Below are positions 1 to 8,384 of a DNA stretch of 64,000 nt, piece after piece. Source of the stretch: Pseudomonas putida (GTDB taxonomy: Bacteria; Pseudomonadota; Gammaproteobacteria; Pseudomonadales; Pseudomonadaceae). The translations under genes and the position numbers were made by a program. Every line of letters starts with the position of its first letter. The stretch's first letter is position 1. The stretch lies in NCBI RefSeq assembly GCF_002906855.1, contig NZ_MINI01000048.1:682001-746000 (forward strand). Reading direction: 5' to 3'. The notes under the pieces are model-generated. The model did not search any database. It worked only from the letters and a program-made list of their open reading frames with translations, and was not told the origin of the DNA.

Positions 1-109
1 CGCCGATCTTGGCGCCTGGGAAGAACGACAGGGAAATATTCTTGAGAATTTCCCGCTTCGGCGGCACGACCTTGCTCAGCCGATGCATGGTGTAGACGTA
101 TTGAGCCAA
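1..109 (-). CDS. ettA: EttA, ABC-F translational throttle ATPase (5' end only)
   Basis: The first 36 codons of a gene that continues beyond the left edge, read on the minus strand. The translation starts MAQYVYTMHRLSKVVPPKR and goes on through the strand before Walker A (SLSFFPGAKIG). This is the characteristic N-terminus of EttA, the ABC-F protein that binds the ribosomal E site and gates entry into elongation according to the ATP/ADP ratio. The start is a TTG at 109-107. It is preceded by a GAGGG Shine-Dalgarno with 6 nt spacing, and the conserved N-terminus begins exactly there. The next in-frame ATG would remove seven conserved residues. The ATPase motifs lie outside the window, so integrity cannot be judged. 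Confidence 0.9.
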   Translation of the reverse strand, partial: MAQYVYTMHRLSKVVPPKREILKNISLSFFPGAKIG

Positions 110-289
110 AACCAAGCCCTCTAAATAGGTAAAGACATCGACGATCGCCCAGGCTTTGTGGCCAGGGGGATGTGTTTACGGGGTTTCATTGAACAAAGTC
201 GACCATTCTACGCCAACGCGCGGCGTTGCACAGGGTGGTCGGATGGTGGGGTGGGATCGTTGTGATCCTGGCGGGCATTTATTGCCTGT

Positions 290-368
290 GCCGGCCCTTT
301 CGCGGGGCAAACCCGCTCCAAAGACCACCAGGCCTTTAGGAGCGGGCTTGCCCCGCAAAGAGGCCGCA
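290..368. repeat. Pair of inverted REP elements
   Basis: Two copies of the P. putida-type REP palindrome face each other. 290-320 reads in the GGCC-CTTTCGCGGGG-CAA-CCCGCTCC sense and 339-367 reads in the opposite sense (GGAGCGGGCTTGCCCCGCAAAGAGGCC). They lie between the divergent/tail regions of ettA and the small gene at 386. REP pairs typically sit in extragenic positions and can fold as a cruciform or in RNA. The rest of 110-385 shows no gene. Confidence 0.85.
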
Positions 369-385
369 TAGCAGCCGAAGATGGC

Positions 386-832
386 TCAGACGTGACGCTG
401 CTTGTTAGCCTTGCCCCGCGGCAACCGGCAACGGTCGCTCTGCTCGGCCAGGCGCGCAGCATAAGCGGCCTTGACGCTGAAGCCGCCACTGCGGGCAGGC
501 TGCTCGGCAACCTTGGCGGGCTGGGCAGGCTTGGCCGCAACAGCCGTGCTGACAACCTTGCCAGCCGGCTTGGCCACGGCCGCCACAGGTGCCTCTTCAG
601 CCGGCGCTGCCGCCGCCTTGGCGGTCTTGCGCAGTTCAGCCAGCGATGGCGTCTTGTTCTTCGAGGCCGAAGCCGCGTCCGGTTTGTCCAGCGAACGCTG
701 GCACGATTTGCAGGATACGTCCGCGGTCACGGCAGTGCTGACAAGGGTCTGACTGCTGCGCCCACAGGCGGAATCGAGGCCATTGGTGGAAAAGTGAGTA
801 ACCAAAACCGAACATCTCCGATGCGTTGTCAT
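386..832 (-). CDS. Hypothetical protein with N-terminal Cys cluster and Ala/Lys-rich tail
   Basis: About 148 residues. The N-terminal third contains C7, a CGR motif and a CKSC pair, spaced like a small zinc or treble-clef-like knuckle. It is followed by an Ala/Pro/Lys-rich low-complexity region and a basic C-terminus ending RCRLPRGKANKQRHV. Codon usage (G/C at third positions) is good from about residue 18 onward, which supports this frame over the overlapping frames. The start is uncertain: an ATG at 832 gives MTTHRRCS, an ATG at 847 adds five residues, and neither has a convincing Shine-Dalgarno. I do not recognise the family. The basic tail would suit nucleic-acid binding, but that is only an inference. 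It is divergent from morA. Confidence 0.6.
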   Translation of the reverse strand: MTTHRRCSVLVTHFSTNGLDSACGRSSQTLVSTAVTADVSCKSCQRSLDKPDAASASKNKTPSLAELRKTAKAAAAPAEEAPVAAVAKPAGKVVSTAVAAKPAQPAKVAEQPARSGGFSVKAAYAARLAEQSDRCRLPRGKANKQRHV

Positions 833-1065
833 TGAAGCGGGCGGCATTCTCGCACAGGATGCAGGGTCTTGCCGAACGGGCCGGCTTCACCACGACCACT
901 GGCACCGGACAACAGGGCTGGCACATTGCCATAATCACAGGCATGCTAGCCCGTTCGGAAGTCCGGCTTTATAGTGCGCAGCCGCGGTCCTGGCCTGTGC
1001 AGATACCGGCATACACCGTGCATGTTCTCTACCTGCCATCGCCAGCCCAATCGCAGGACCAACGC

Positions 1066-4000
1066 TTGACCGATCTCAATCATCCGACTCTGCTGCGCCC
1101 CGCTTCGCCGGCCCCAGTCGCTTCGCTGCGTGGTTCGGTCAAAGGTGCGCTGGCCCTGCTGGCCCTGATCCTGCTGGCTCTGCTGCTGTGGCAACTGTTC
1201 TCGCAGTTCCGCCACACCCAGGCTGACCAGCGCCAGCTGAACCTGGACGCGAGCGCCGAACTCGCCGACCACCTGAGCCTGAACATGGCGCTCAAGGCCC
1301 AGCAGGCCATCAATGTGGTCCAGCCCTACGTCAAAGCGCCGGCGCCCGCCGCGCTGCCGAGCCTGCTGGCGACCCTGCGCGAACGCCTGCCCGCCCTGCG
1401 CGACTTGGCCTGGCTGGACCATGCCGGGCAACTGCTCAGCGATAGTCTGGCCGGCAGCCCCGACCGCCAGTTGATTGACGAGCTGGTCGAACTGAACCAA
1501 GGCCGCAGCTACTTTTTCGCCAACTCGGCGGACAACCGCACTGTCTACCTGCTGTTACGCCAAACGGCGGAACAGGATCGCGGCTACTGGCTGCTACGCC
1601 TGTCACCGGACTATTACCAGGCGCTCACCGTGCACCTGGACGGCCCCGGCCACCCGCTGTGGCTGCTGGAAAACAGCCGCAGCGGCGAAGTACTGGAACG
1701 CCATGCCCCGGCACAGACCAGCGGCGAACCGCTGCAAAGCGTGATGCTCGCCTTCATCGACAACAGCGCCTGGCAATTGCGTGGCCTGTTCGACGCCGGC
1801 CTGGCCCAGCAGAAGCTGCTGCCGGCACTGATTGGCAAGTGCCTGCTGGCGCTGTTCTGCGCCCTGCTGCCGGTGCTGGCGCTGGTCAACATGCGCCGTC
1901 GCCAGCGCGCGCTGCAGGAAGACCGCCGGCGCTACCAGGAAATCTTCGAAGGGACGGGCGTGGCCTTGTGCGTGCTGGATCTGTCGAGCCTGCCCGGCCA
2001 GCTCGACCGCTATCACCTGCGCAACCTGGCCGGGCTCAAGCAGAGCCTGGCACTGGACCCCGACCTGTGCCGCTCGCTGTTGCTGGAACTGAAGATCACC
2101 GAGATCAACCAGGTGGCGCGCCAGCTGCTCAATGTCGAGTGCCACGAAGGCGCCTGGCAACGGCTGATCAATGGCAGCGGCGTTGGCCGCGACAGCATCG
2201 GCATGCAACTGATCGACGCCCTGATCGAACAGCGCCCGTCGCTGGAGCTGGAAGTGCGCCTGTCCGCGCCGTTGGGCGGTGAGCTGCACCTGTGGCTGAT
2301 GGCGCGCCTGCCGCAGCAGCGCCGCGATTACCAGGCGGTGATCCTCAGCATCAGCGACATCACCAGCCGCAAGCAGGTGGAGCTGTCGCTGCTGGAGCGT
2401 GAAAGCTTCTGGTCCGACGTGGTGCGCACTGTGCCCGACCAGCTGTACGTGCAGGATGTGCTCAGCCAACGAATGATCTTCAGCAACCGCCACCTCGGCC
2501 AAACCCTCGGCTACGACCGCACCGAGCTGGCGCAGATGGGCGACCGCTTCTGGGAGCTTCTGCTGCACCCCGAAGACGCCGCGCACTATCAGGCTATGCG
2601 CCAGCAACAGCGCGACAGCGCACACAGCCAGTCGCTGCACACCCAGCTGCGCTTCCGCCACCGTGACGGCGGCTGGCGCTGCTACGAAATCCGCGAGCAG
2701 GTGCTGACCCGCGACGACAATGGCCAGGTCACGCGCATCATCGGCGTGGGCAAGGATGTCACCGTGCAGATCGAGGCCAGCCAGTCGCTGCGGGACAGCG
2801 AGCAGCGCTACCGCATGCTCGCCGAAAGCATCAGCGACGTGATCTTCTCCACCGACAGCCGCCTGCAGCTCAACTACCTCAGCCCGTCGGTGCAGACGGT
2901 GCTGGGCTACCAAGCCGACTGGATCTTCGACAACGGCTGGCAGTCGATCATCGCCAACCCAGCCCAGCTCACCGGCATCTACAGCCTGATGGAACGGGTC
3001 AGCAAGGCCATGGGCGACAGCGAGCAGCTGGCACAACTGCGCAGCCAGCTGCCGACGCAACTGTTCCTGTTCGACTGCTTGCGCGCCGATGGCCGCAAGA
3101 TCCCCATCGAATTGCGCCTGGTGCTGGTCTGGGACGAGCACCAGCACTTCGAAGGCGTGCTCGGCGTGGGCCGCGACATCAGCCAGCAACGCCGTGCGGA
3201 GAAAGACCTGCGCATGGCCGCGACGGTATTCGAACACTCGACCTCGGCCATCCTCATCACCGACCCGGCCGGCTATATCGTGCAGGCCAACGAAGCCTTC
3301 AGCCGGGTCAGCGGCTACGCAGTCGGCGATGTACTCGACCAGTTGCCGTCCATGCTGGTGGTCGAGGACCAACAGGAAAGCCACCTGCGCTACGTGCTCA
3401 AGCAGCTGCATCAGCGCGGCAGCTGGGAAGGCGAAGTGTGGCTCAAGCGCCGCGACGGCGACCATTACCCGGCCTGGGTCGGCATTACCGCTGTGCTCGA
3501 TGACGAAGGCGACCTGGCCAGCTATGTGTGCTTCTTCACCGACATCAGCGAGCGCAAGGCCAGCGAACAGCGCATCCACCGCCTAGCCTACTACGACGCC
3601 CTCACCCACCTGCCCAACCGCACGCTGTTCCAGGACCGCCTGCATACCGCGCTGCAACAGGCCGAGCGGCAGAAGGCGTGGGTGGTGCTGATGTTCCTCG
3701 ACCTCGACCGCTTCAAGCCGATCAACGACTCCCTCGGCCACGCCGCGGGCGACCGCATGCTCAAGGACATGGCCCTGCGCCTGCTGGCCTGCGTCGACGA
3801 CGACGACACCGTGGCGCGCATGGGCGGCGACGAATTCACCTTGCTGCTGCAGCCGCGCGCCACCCGCGAAATGGCCCTGAACCGCGCCATTCACGTGGCC
3901 GAGAACATTCTTGGCAGCCTGGTGCGACCGTTCGTGCTCGAAGGCCGCGAGTTCTTCGTCACTGCCAGTATCGGCATCGCCCTTAGCCCGCAGGACGGCA

Positions 4001-4896
4001 ACGAGCTGAGCCAGCTGATGAAGAACGCCGACACCGCCATGTACCACGCCAAGGAGCGCGGCAAGAACAACTTCCAGTTCTACCAGACCGAGATGAACGC
4101 CAGCGCGCTAGAGCGCCTGGAACTGGAGAGCGACCTGCGCCACGCGCTGGAACAGAACGAGTTCATCCTCTACTACCAGCCGCAGTTCAGCGGCGACGGC
4201 AAGCGCCTGACCGGTGCCGAAGCGCTGCTGCGCTGGCGCCACCCGACCCGCGGCCTGGTGCCGCCGGGCGACTTCATCCCGGTGATCGAAGAACTGGGCC
4301 TGGTGGTGGATGTCGGCGACTGGGTGCTGCGCGAGGCCAGCCGCCAGCTCAAGGCCTGGCACAAGAACAAGGTGCGCGTGCCGAAGGTGTCGGTGAACAT
4401 CTCGGCGCGGCAGTTCTCCGACGGCCAGCTGGGCACGCGCATCGCCACCATCCTCGAAGAAACCGGCCTGCCGCCGGCATGCCTGGAGCTGGAGCTGACC
4501 GAGAGCATCCTGATGCGCGAGGTCAATGAGGCGCTGCAGATTCTCGCCAGCCTGAAGAACCTTGGCCTGAGCATCGCGGTCGACGACTTCGGCACCGGTT
4601 ACTCGTCGCTGAACTACCTCAAGCAGTTCCCGATCGATGTGCTGAAGATTGACCGCACCTTCGTTGACGGCCTGCCCGAGGGCGAGCAGGACGCGCAGAT
4701 CGCCCGGGCGATCATCGCCATGGCCCACAGCCTCAACCTGGCGGTGATCGCCGAAGGCGTGGAAACCCACGAGCAGCTGGAATTCCTGCGCGAGCATGGC
4801 TGCGACGAGGTCCAGGGCTACCTGTTCGGGCGGCCGATGCCGGCCAACCAGTTCGAGGCGCAGTTCGCCAACGCCGCCCTGTTCATGTTCCAGTGA
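1066..4896 (+). CDS. morA: MorA, multi-PAS GGDEF/EAL c-di-GMP sensor-regulator
   Basis: About 1276 residues. TM1 lies at roughly 27-46 and TM2 at 253-277, enclosing a periplasmic sensing region. Four PAS modules follow (starting near 288, 446, 582 and 720), then a GGDEF domain with intact GGDEF at about 920 and an EAL domain with EALLRW near 1052 and DDFGTGYSSL near 1173. Both catalytic signatures are therefore present, so diguanylate cyclase and phosphodiesterase activity are both possible. MorA controls flagellar timing and biofilm in Pseudomonas. Identification rests on this architecture and on the adjacent glyA, the neighbour it has in P. aeruginosa. The frame is open back to 826, but that upstream part overlaps the opposite-strand gene. 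I chose the TTG at 1066, preceded by AGGA at 8 nt, which begins MTDLNHPTLL. The RxxD inhibitory position before GGDEF reads DDDD. Confidence 0.85.
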   Translation: MTDLNHPTLLRPASPAPVASLRGSVKGALALLALILLALLLWQLFSQFRHTQADQRQLNLDASAELADHLSLNMALKAQQAINVVQPYVKAPAPAALPSLLATLRERLPALRDLAWLDHAGQLLSDSLAGSPDRQLIDELVELNQGRSYFFANSADNRTVYLLLRQTAEQDRGYWLLRLSPDYYQALTVHLDGPGHPLWLLENSRSGEVLERHAPAQTSGEPLQSVMLAFIDNSAWQLRGLFDAGLAQQKLLPALIGKCLLALFCALLPVLALVNMRRRQRALQEDRRRYQEIFEGTGVALCVLDLSSLPGQLDRYHLRNLAGLKQSLALDPDLCRSLLLELKITEINQVARQLLNVECHEGAWQRLINGSGVGRDSIGMQLIDALIEQRPSLELEVRLSAPLGGELHLWLMARLPQQRRDYQAVILSISDITSRKQVELSLLERESFWSDVVRTVPDQLYVQDVLSQRMIFSNRHLGQTLGYDRTELAQMGDRFWELLLHPEDAAHYQAMRQQQRDSAHSQSLHTQLRFRHRDGGWRCYEIREQVLTRDDNGQVTRIIGVGKDVTVQIEASQSLRDSEQRYRMLAESISDVIFSTDSRLQLNYLSPSVQTVLGYQADWIFDNGWQSIIANPAQLTGIYSLMERVSKAMGDSEQLAQLRSQLPTQLFLFDCLRADGRKIPIELRLVLVWDEHQHFEGVLGVGRDISQQRRAEKDLRMAATVFEHSTSAILITDPAGYIVQANEAFSRVSGYAVGDVLDQLPSMLVVEDQQESHLRYVLKQLHQRGSWEGEVWLKRRDGDHYPAWVGITAVLDDEGDLASYVCFFTDISERKASEQRIHRLAYYDALTHLPNRTLFQDRLHTALQQAERQKAWVVLMFLDLDRFKPINDSLGHAAGDRMLKDMALRLLACVDDDDTVARMGGDEFTLLLQPRATREMALNRAIHVAENILGSLVRPFVLEGREFFVTASIGIALSPQDGNELSQLMKNADTAMYHAKERGKNNFQFYQTEMNASALERLELESDLRHALEQNEFILYYQPQFSGDGKRLTGAEALLRWRHPTRGLVPPGDFIPVIEELGLVVDVGDWVLREASRQLKAWHKNKVRVPKVSVNISARQFSDGQLGTRIATILEETGLPPACLELELTESILMREVNEALQILASLKNLGLSIAVDDFGTGYSSLNYLKQFPIDVLKIDRTFVDGLPEGEQDAQIARAIIAMAHSLNLAVIAEGVETHEQLEFLREHGCDEVQGYLFGRPMPANQFEAQFANAALFMFQ

Positions 4897-5067
4897 GCAC
4901 CCGCAAAAGCGGACTTTCGAGTCAACTCCAATCCCCGGCCAGCCCAGACACGGCGCGGGATGCAACATGAGCCCCATTGGTCCGCGACTTGATGCCACTT
5001 CATATGCCAGGCGCGGATCAATCGGTTAGAATGCCCCCCCAAATTACCCCGATCCTTGAGGACCGCC

Positions 5068-6321
5068 ATGTTCAGCCGTGATTTGACCATTGCCAAGTAC
5101 GACGCCGAGCTCTTCGAAGCCATGCAGCAAGAAGCTCTGCGCCAGGAAGAGCATATCGAGCTGATCGCTTCGGAAAACTACACCAGCCCGGCAGTCATGG
5201 AAGCTCAGGGCTCGGTCCTGACCAACAAGTACGCCGAAGGCTACCCAGGCAAGCGCTACTACGGCGGCTGCGAGTACGTCGACGTGGTCGAGCAACTGGC
5301 CATCGACCGTGCCAAGGAGCTGTTCGGCGCCGACTACGCCAACGTCCAGCCGCACGCTGGCTCGCAAGCCAACGCCGCGGTCTACCTGGCCCTGCTGTCG
5401 GCCGGTGACACCATCCTGGGCATGAGCCTGGCCCACGGTGGCCACCTGACCCACGGTGCTTCGGTGAGCTCGTCGGGCAAGCTGTACAACGCCATCCAGT
5501 ACGGCATCGACGGTAACGGCCTGATCGACTACGACGAAGTCGAGCGCCTGGCAGTCGAGCACAAGCCGAAGATGATCGTTGCCGGTTTCTCGGCTTACTC
5601 GCAGGTCCTGGACTTCGCCCGCTTCCGCGCCATCGCCGACAAGGTCGGTGCCTACCTGTTCGTCGACATGGCCCACGTTGCCGGCCTGGTTGCCGCTGGC
5701 GTGTACCCGAACCCGGTGCCGTTCGCCGACGTGGTCACCACCACCACCCACAAGACCCTGCGCGGTCCACGTGGCGGCCTGATCCTGGCCCGCGCCAACG
5801 CCGACATCGAGAAGAAGCTGAACTCCGCCGTGTTCCCCGGCGCCCAGGGCGGCCCGCTGGAGCACGTGATCGCCGCCAAGGCCATCTGCTTCAAGGAAGC
5901 ACTGCAGCCTGAGTTCAAGGCTTACCAGCAGCAGGTCGTGAAAAACGCCCAGGCCATGGCCGAAGTGTTCATCGAGCGTGGTTTCGACGTCGTTTCCGGC
6001 GGCACCCAGAACCACCTGTTCCTGCTGTCGCTGATCAAGCAGGAAATCTCCGGTAAAGATGCTGACGCTGCCCTGGGCAAAGCCTTCATCACCGTCAACA
6101 AGAACTCGGTACCGAACGACCCACGTTCGCCGTTCGTCACCTCGGGCCTGCGTTTCGGCACCCCAGCCGTCACCACCCGTGGTTTCAAGGAAACCGAGTG
6201 CCGCGAACTGGCCGGCTGGATCTGCGACATCCTGGCTGACCTGAACAACGAAGCGGTGATCGACGCCGTGCGTGAGAAGGTCAAGGCCATCTGCAAGAAG
6301 CTGCCGGTTTACGGCAACTGA
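5068..6321 (+). CDS. glyA: Serine hydroxymethyltransferase
   Basis: A 417-residue PLP enzyme interconverting serine plus tetrahydrofolate with glycine plus 5,10-methylene-tetrahydrofolate, the main source of one-carbon units; it acts in the cytoplasm. The length equals that of E. coli GlyA. The PLP-binding lysine is in VVTTTTHKTLRGPRGG at residue 229. The N-terminus MFSRDLTIAKYD and the ELIASENYTSP motif are typical. The start at 5068 is chosen over the ATG 12 nt upstream because GAGGA sits 5-9 nt before it and the family starts there. It follows morA in the same direction, and a clear intrinsic terminator follows the stop. Pseudomonas usually carry a second glyA elsewhere. Confidence 0.97.
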   Translation: MFSRDLTIAKYDAELFEAMQQEALRQEEHIELIASENYTSPAVMEAQGSVLTNKYAEGYPGKRYYGGCEYVDVVEQLAIDRAKELFGADYANVQPHAGSQANAAVYLALLSAGDTILGMSLAHGGHLTHGASVSSSGKLYNAIQYGIDGNGLIDYDEVERLAVEHKPKMIVAGFSAYSQVLDFARFRAIADKVGAYLFVDMAHVAGLVAAGVYPNPVPFADVVTTTTHKTLRGPRGGLILARANADIEKKLNSAVFPGAQGGPLEHVIAAKAICFKEALQPEFKAYQQQVVKNAQAMAEVFIERGFDVVSGGTQNHLFLLSLIKQEISGKDADAALGKAFITVNKNSVPNDPRSPFVTSGLRFGTPAVTTRGFKETECRELAGWICDILADLNNEAVIDAVREKVKAICKKLPVYGN

Positions 6322-6342
6322 TTGGCGCAAGCCTGATGTGAA

Positions 6343-6369
6343 GAAGCCCGGCCTGGTGCCGGGCTTTTT
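6343..6369 (+). terminator. Intrinsic terminator of glyA
   Basis: The GCCCGGC / GCCGGGC stem with a short TGGT-type loop is followed by TTTTT, 22 nt after the glyA stop codon. Confidence 0.88.
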
Positions 6370-6468
6370 CATGCCTGCGATCCGGCGCTGGAACAGCTTC
6401 CGGATAGGTTGAATGAACCAGGCTGCCTAACCTGCCACCTCCTCTGATAAACGAGCAGGAGGCCACCC

Positions 6469-7062
6469 ATGGCTGATCACATAGCACTGTCGTTCACCGC
6501 CACCTTGCAGGTCGCTGAGGCGTCGATCAATGTATTGGGCGACATTACCAGCGGGCCCGTAACGCTGATGAGCCCGCATCAGGCGCCGGGATACGTCGTT
6601 GAAGGCGCCACGACCCTCGGCATGTTGAATGGCACCGACAAGGACTGGCATCACGGCCAGGAGACCGGGCTGATCACCTTCGAGCAAGCCGCCCAGCCAG
6701 CGGCGTTGCTGCTGTACTTCCGCCATGGCGAGATGGGTTATCGCCTCTATCTGCGCAGCGGCCCCCACACTGGCCATGGTGTGTTCATCACCGGCGATGG
6801 CCTGGTGAATGCCCAGCCGATCAAGGCAGAAGACCCAAGCCTGTGGGCGCTGACCGATGCGCAAACCGGTGAGGCGTTCGACCTGACCCAGCTTGAAAAT
6901 GGCCGCAGGGAAATTCAGCTGGCCAGTGCGGATGGGCGTCCACTGGAAGTGCACAATCTGTATCCGGTGGGCGGGTTTCTGGCCTGCTACCCGGCGGCTC
7001 AGCAAGGGACCTTGAGCCTGATCATTCGGGAGCGCGGTGTCGATTGGCTCAAGCCGGCCTGA
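6469..7062 (+). CDS. Hypothetical protein, 197 aa, family not recognised
   Basis: A well-formed gene with AGGAGG 8 nt before the ATG and normal codon bias. The protein has no signal peptide and no hydrophobic segment long enough for a membrane span, so it is probably cytoplasmic. It is rich in alternating beta-type stretches (ALSFTATLQVAEA, LYLRSGPHTGHGVFITGDG, TLSLIIRERGVDW), which suggests a mostly beta fold. No catalytic motif is obvious. It stands alone between the glyA terminator and a transporter gene in the same direction, with a 71-nt gap to that gene. It may be an accessory gene. No function is proposed. Confidence 0.75.
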   Translation: MADHIALSFTATLQVAEASINVLGDITSGPVTLMSPHQAPGYVVEGATTLGMLNGTDKDWHHGQETGLITFEQAAQPAALLLYFRHGEMGYRLYLRSGPHTGHGVFITGDGLVNAQPIKAEDPSLWALTDAQTGEAFDLTQLENGRREIQLASADGRPLEVHNLYPVGGFLACYPAAQQGTLSLIIRERGVDWLKPA

Positions 7063-7133
7063 TACGTCGTGCGCCACCCGACGTCACGTATTAACCTGAG
7101 CCACCCCAAGCACAACCCAGCACAGGCCCGGCC

Positions 7134-8090
7134 TTGACCAGAGAGCAACTCGAAACCCAGCAAATCCCGATCTACTTTGCCGCGGTGCTCGCTGCCGTTG
7201 TCTTCGGCCTGGCCAGCGACGCCGCGCAACACTTGCAAGCCCTGGTCACCCCCGCCATCGCCGTGCTGATGTACGCGATGTTCCTGCAGATCCCCTTCCT
7301 CGACCTGCGCCAGGGCCTGGGCAACCGCCGCTTCATGACCGCCCTGCTGCTCGCCAACTTCATCCTCGTGCCACTGCTGGTGTGGGCCCTGACGCGCGGC
7401 TTGTCCGACCACCCGGCGATCCTCATCGGCGCCCTGCTGGTGCTGCTGACGCCGTGTATCGACTATGTGGTGGTGTTCACCCACATCGGCAAGGGCGACT
7501 CGCGCCTGACCCTAGCCGCCACGCCCGTGCTGTTGCTGGTGCAGCTGGTGCTGCTGCCGGTGTACCTGGGGCTGATGCTCGGCGACAGCAGCGGCGTAAC
7601 CATCCGCATCGCCCCGTTCGTGAAAGCCTTCGTGCTACTGATTGTGCTGCCGATGATCCTCGCCGTACTGACCAGCGCTGGCGCCCGACGCTCCCGCGCG
7701 GTCTCGGCCTGGAATGACGCTTGGGCATGGATGCCGGTGCCCGCGATGACCTTGGTGCTGATGGCAGTGATCGGGTCGCAGATCGCTGTGGTGTTACGGG
7801 ATTTTGATCGGTTGCTGCCGGTGATTCCGGTGTACGTCGCCTTCATGCTGCTGGCGCCGCTGCTTGGGTTCATCGCGGCGCGGCTGTTGCGCTTGCCATT
7901 GGCCGAGGCACGCTCGGTGACCTTCAGTGCCGCGACGCGCAACTCGCTCGTAGTTTTGCCACTGGCACTGGCGTTGCCTGAGGACCTGCGCGGGTTGGCG
8001 GCAGCGGCAGTCATTACCCAAACACTGGTTGAGCTGGTAAGTGAATTGATTTACGTCCGAGCCGTCCCAGCCCTCATACGACCCCGATAG
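7134..8090 (+). CDS. BASS/ACR3-like transporter (arsenic-resistance-protein family)
   Basis: 318 residues with about ten hydrophobic segments, an inner-membrane secondary transporter. The segment LVLLTPCIDYVVVFTHIGKGD resembles the conserved Cys-containing helix of ACR3 arsenite exporters and related bile-acid:sodium-symporter-fold (BASS) proteins. The later NSLVVLPLALALP helix also fits the fold. No arsR, arsC or arsH accompanies it, so an arsenite role is not supported by context and the substrate is open. The only start that keeps the first helix is a TTG at 7134 (MTREQLETQQIP). The Shine-Dalgarno is weak and the first in-frame ATG lies inside a helix. It is convergent with the malate dehydrogenase gene. 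Confidence 0.8.
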   Translation: MTREQLETQQIPIYFAAVLAAVVFGLASDAAQHLQALVTPAIAVLMYAMFLQIPFLDLRQGLGNRRFMTALLLANFILVPLLVWALTRGLSDHPAILIGALLVLLTPCIDYVVVFTHIGKGDSRLTLAATPVLLLVQLVLLPVYLGLMLGDSSGVTIRIAPFVKAFVLLIVLPMILAVLTSAGARRSRAVSAWNDAWAWMPVPAMTLVLMAVIGSQIAVVLRDFDRLLPVIPVYVAFMLLAPLLGFIAARLLRLPLAEARSVTFSAATRNSLVVLPLALALPEDLRGLAAAAVITQTLVELVSELIYVRAVPALIRPR

Positions 8091-8323
8091 GCATTACCTC
8101 GAGCCCGAGCAGGAGCGGCCACACCGTAGCGCCGGGTCGGCCATAAGCCGTATTAGTCACATCCAGCAAATCAGCCGATGAAGACTCAGTCCCCCTGAAG
8201 CAGGAAGATGATCCTGACGAGCGCATCAGCTCGCATTCGTGTTCTGTGCCTGATGCGCTTGATCCTCAAGCATCCGGAACTGTCCCTGGAGCTGACTACG
8301 TCCTGAGCGTAGTTTTGCCCGTG

Positions 8324-8353
8324 TTAATCGCCGGCCGCATGGCCGGCGATTAA
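8324..8353. terminator. Palindrome between convergent genes, possible bidirectional terminator
   Basis: A perfect 13-bp inverted repeat (TTAATCGCCGGCC, loop GCAT, then its complement) lies between the convergent transporter gene and mdh, 32 nt beyond the mdh stop. There is no long T run on either side, so termination is inferred from position and stem strength. The remainder of 8091-8384 shows no gene. Confidence 0.55.
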
Positions 8354-8384
8354 CCTATGCTGCGTAAGCTGTTGGTCCTTCGCC

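Noticed and set aside
636..944. 102-codon minus-strand frame with CxxC-like pairs
   Set aside because: It overlaps the better frame 386-832 almost entirely and has poorer third-position bias in the overlap.
826..1065. N-terminal extension of morA from the ATG at 826
   Set aside because: It overlaps the opposite-strand gene, lacks a Shine-Dalgarno, and its 80 residues are not domain-like.
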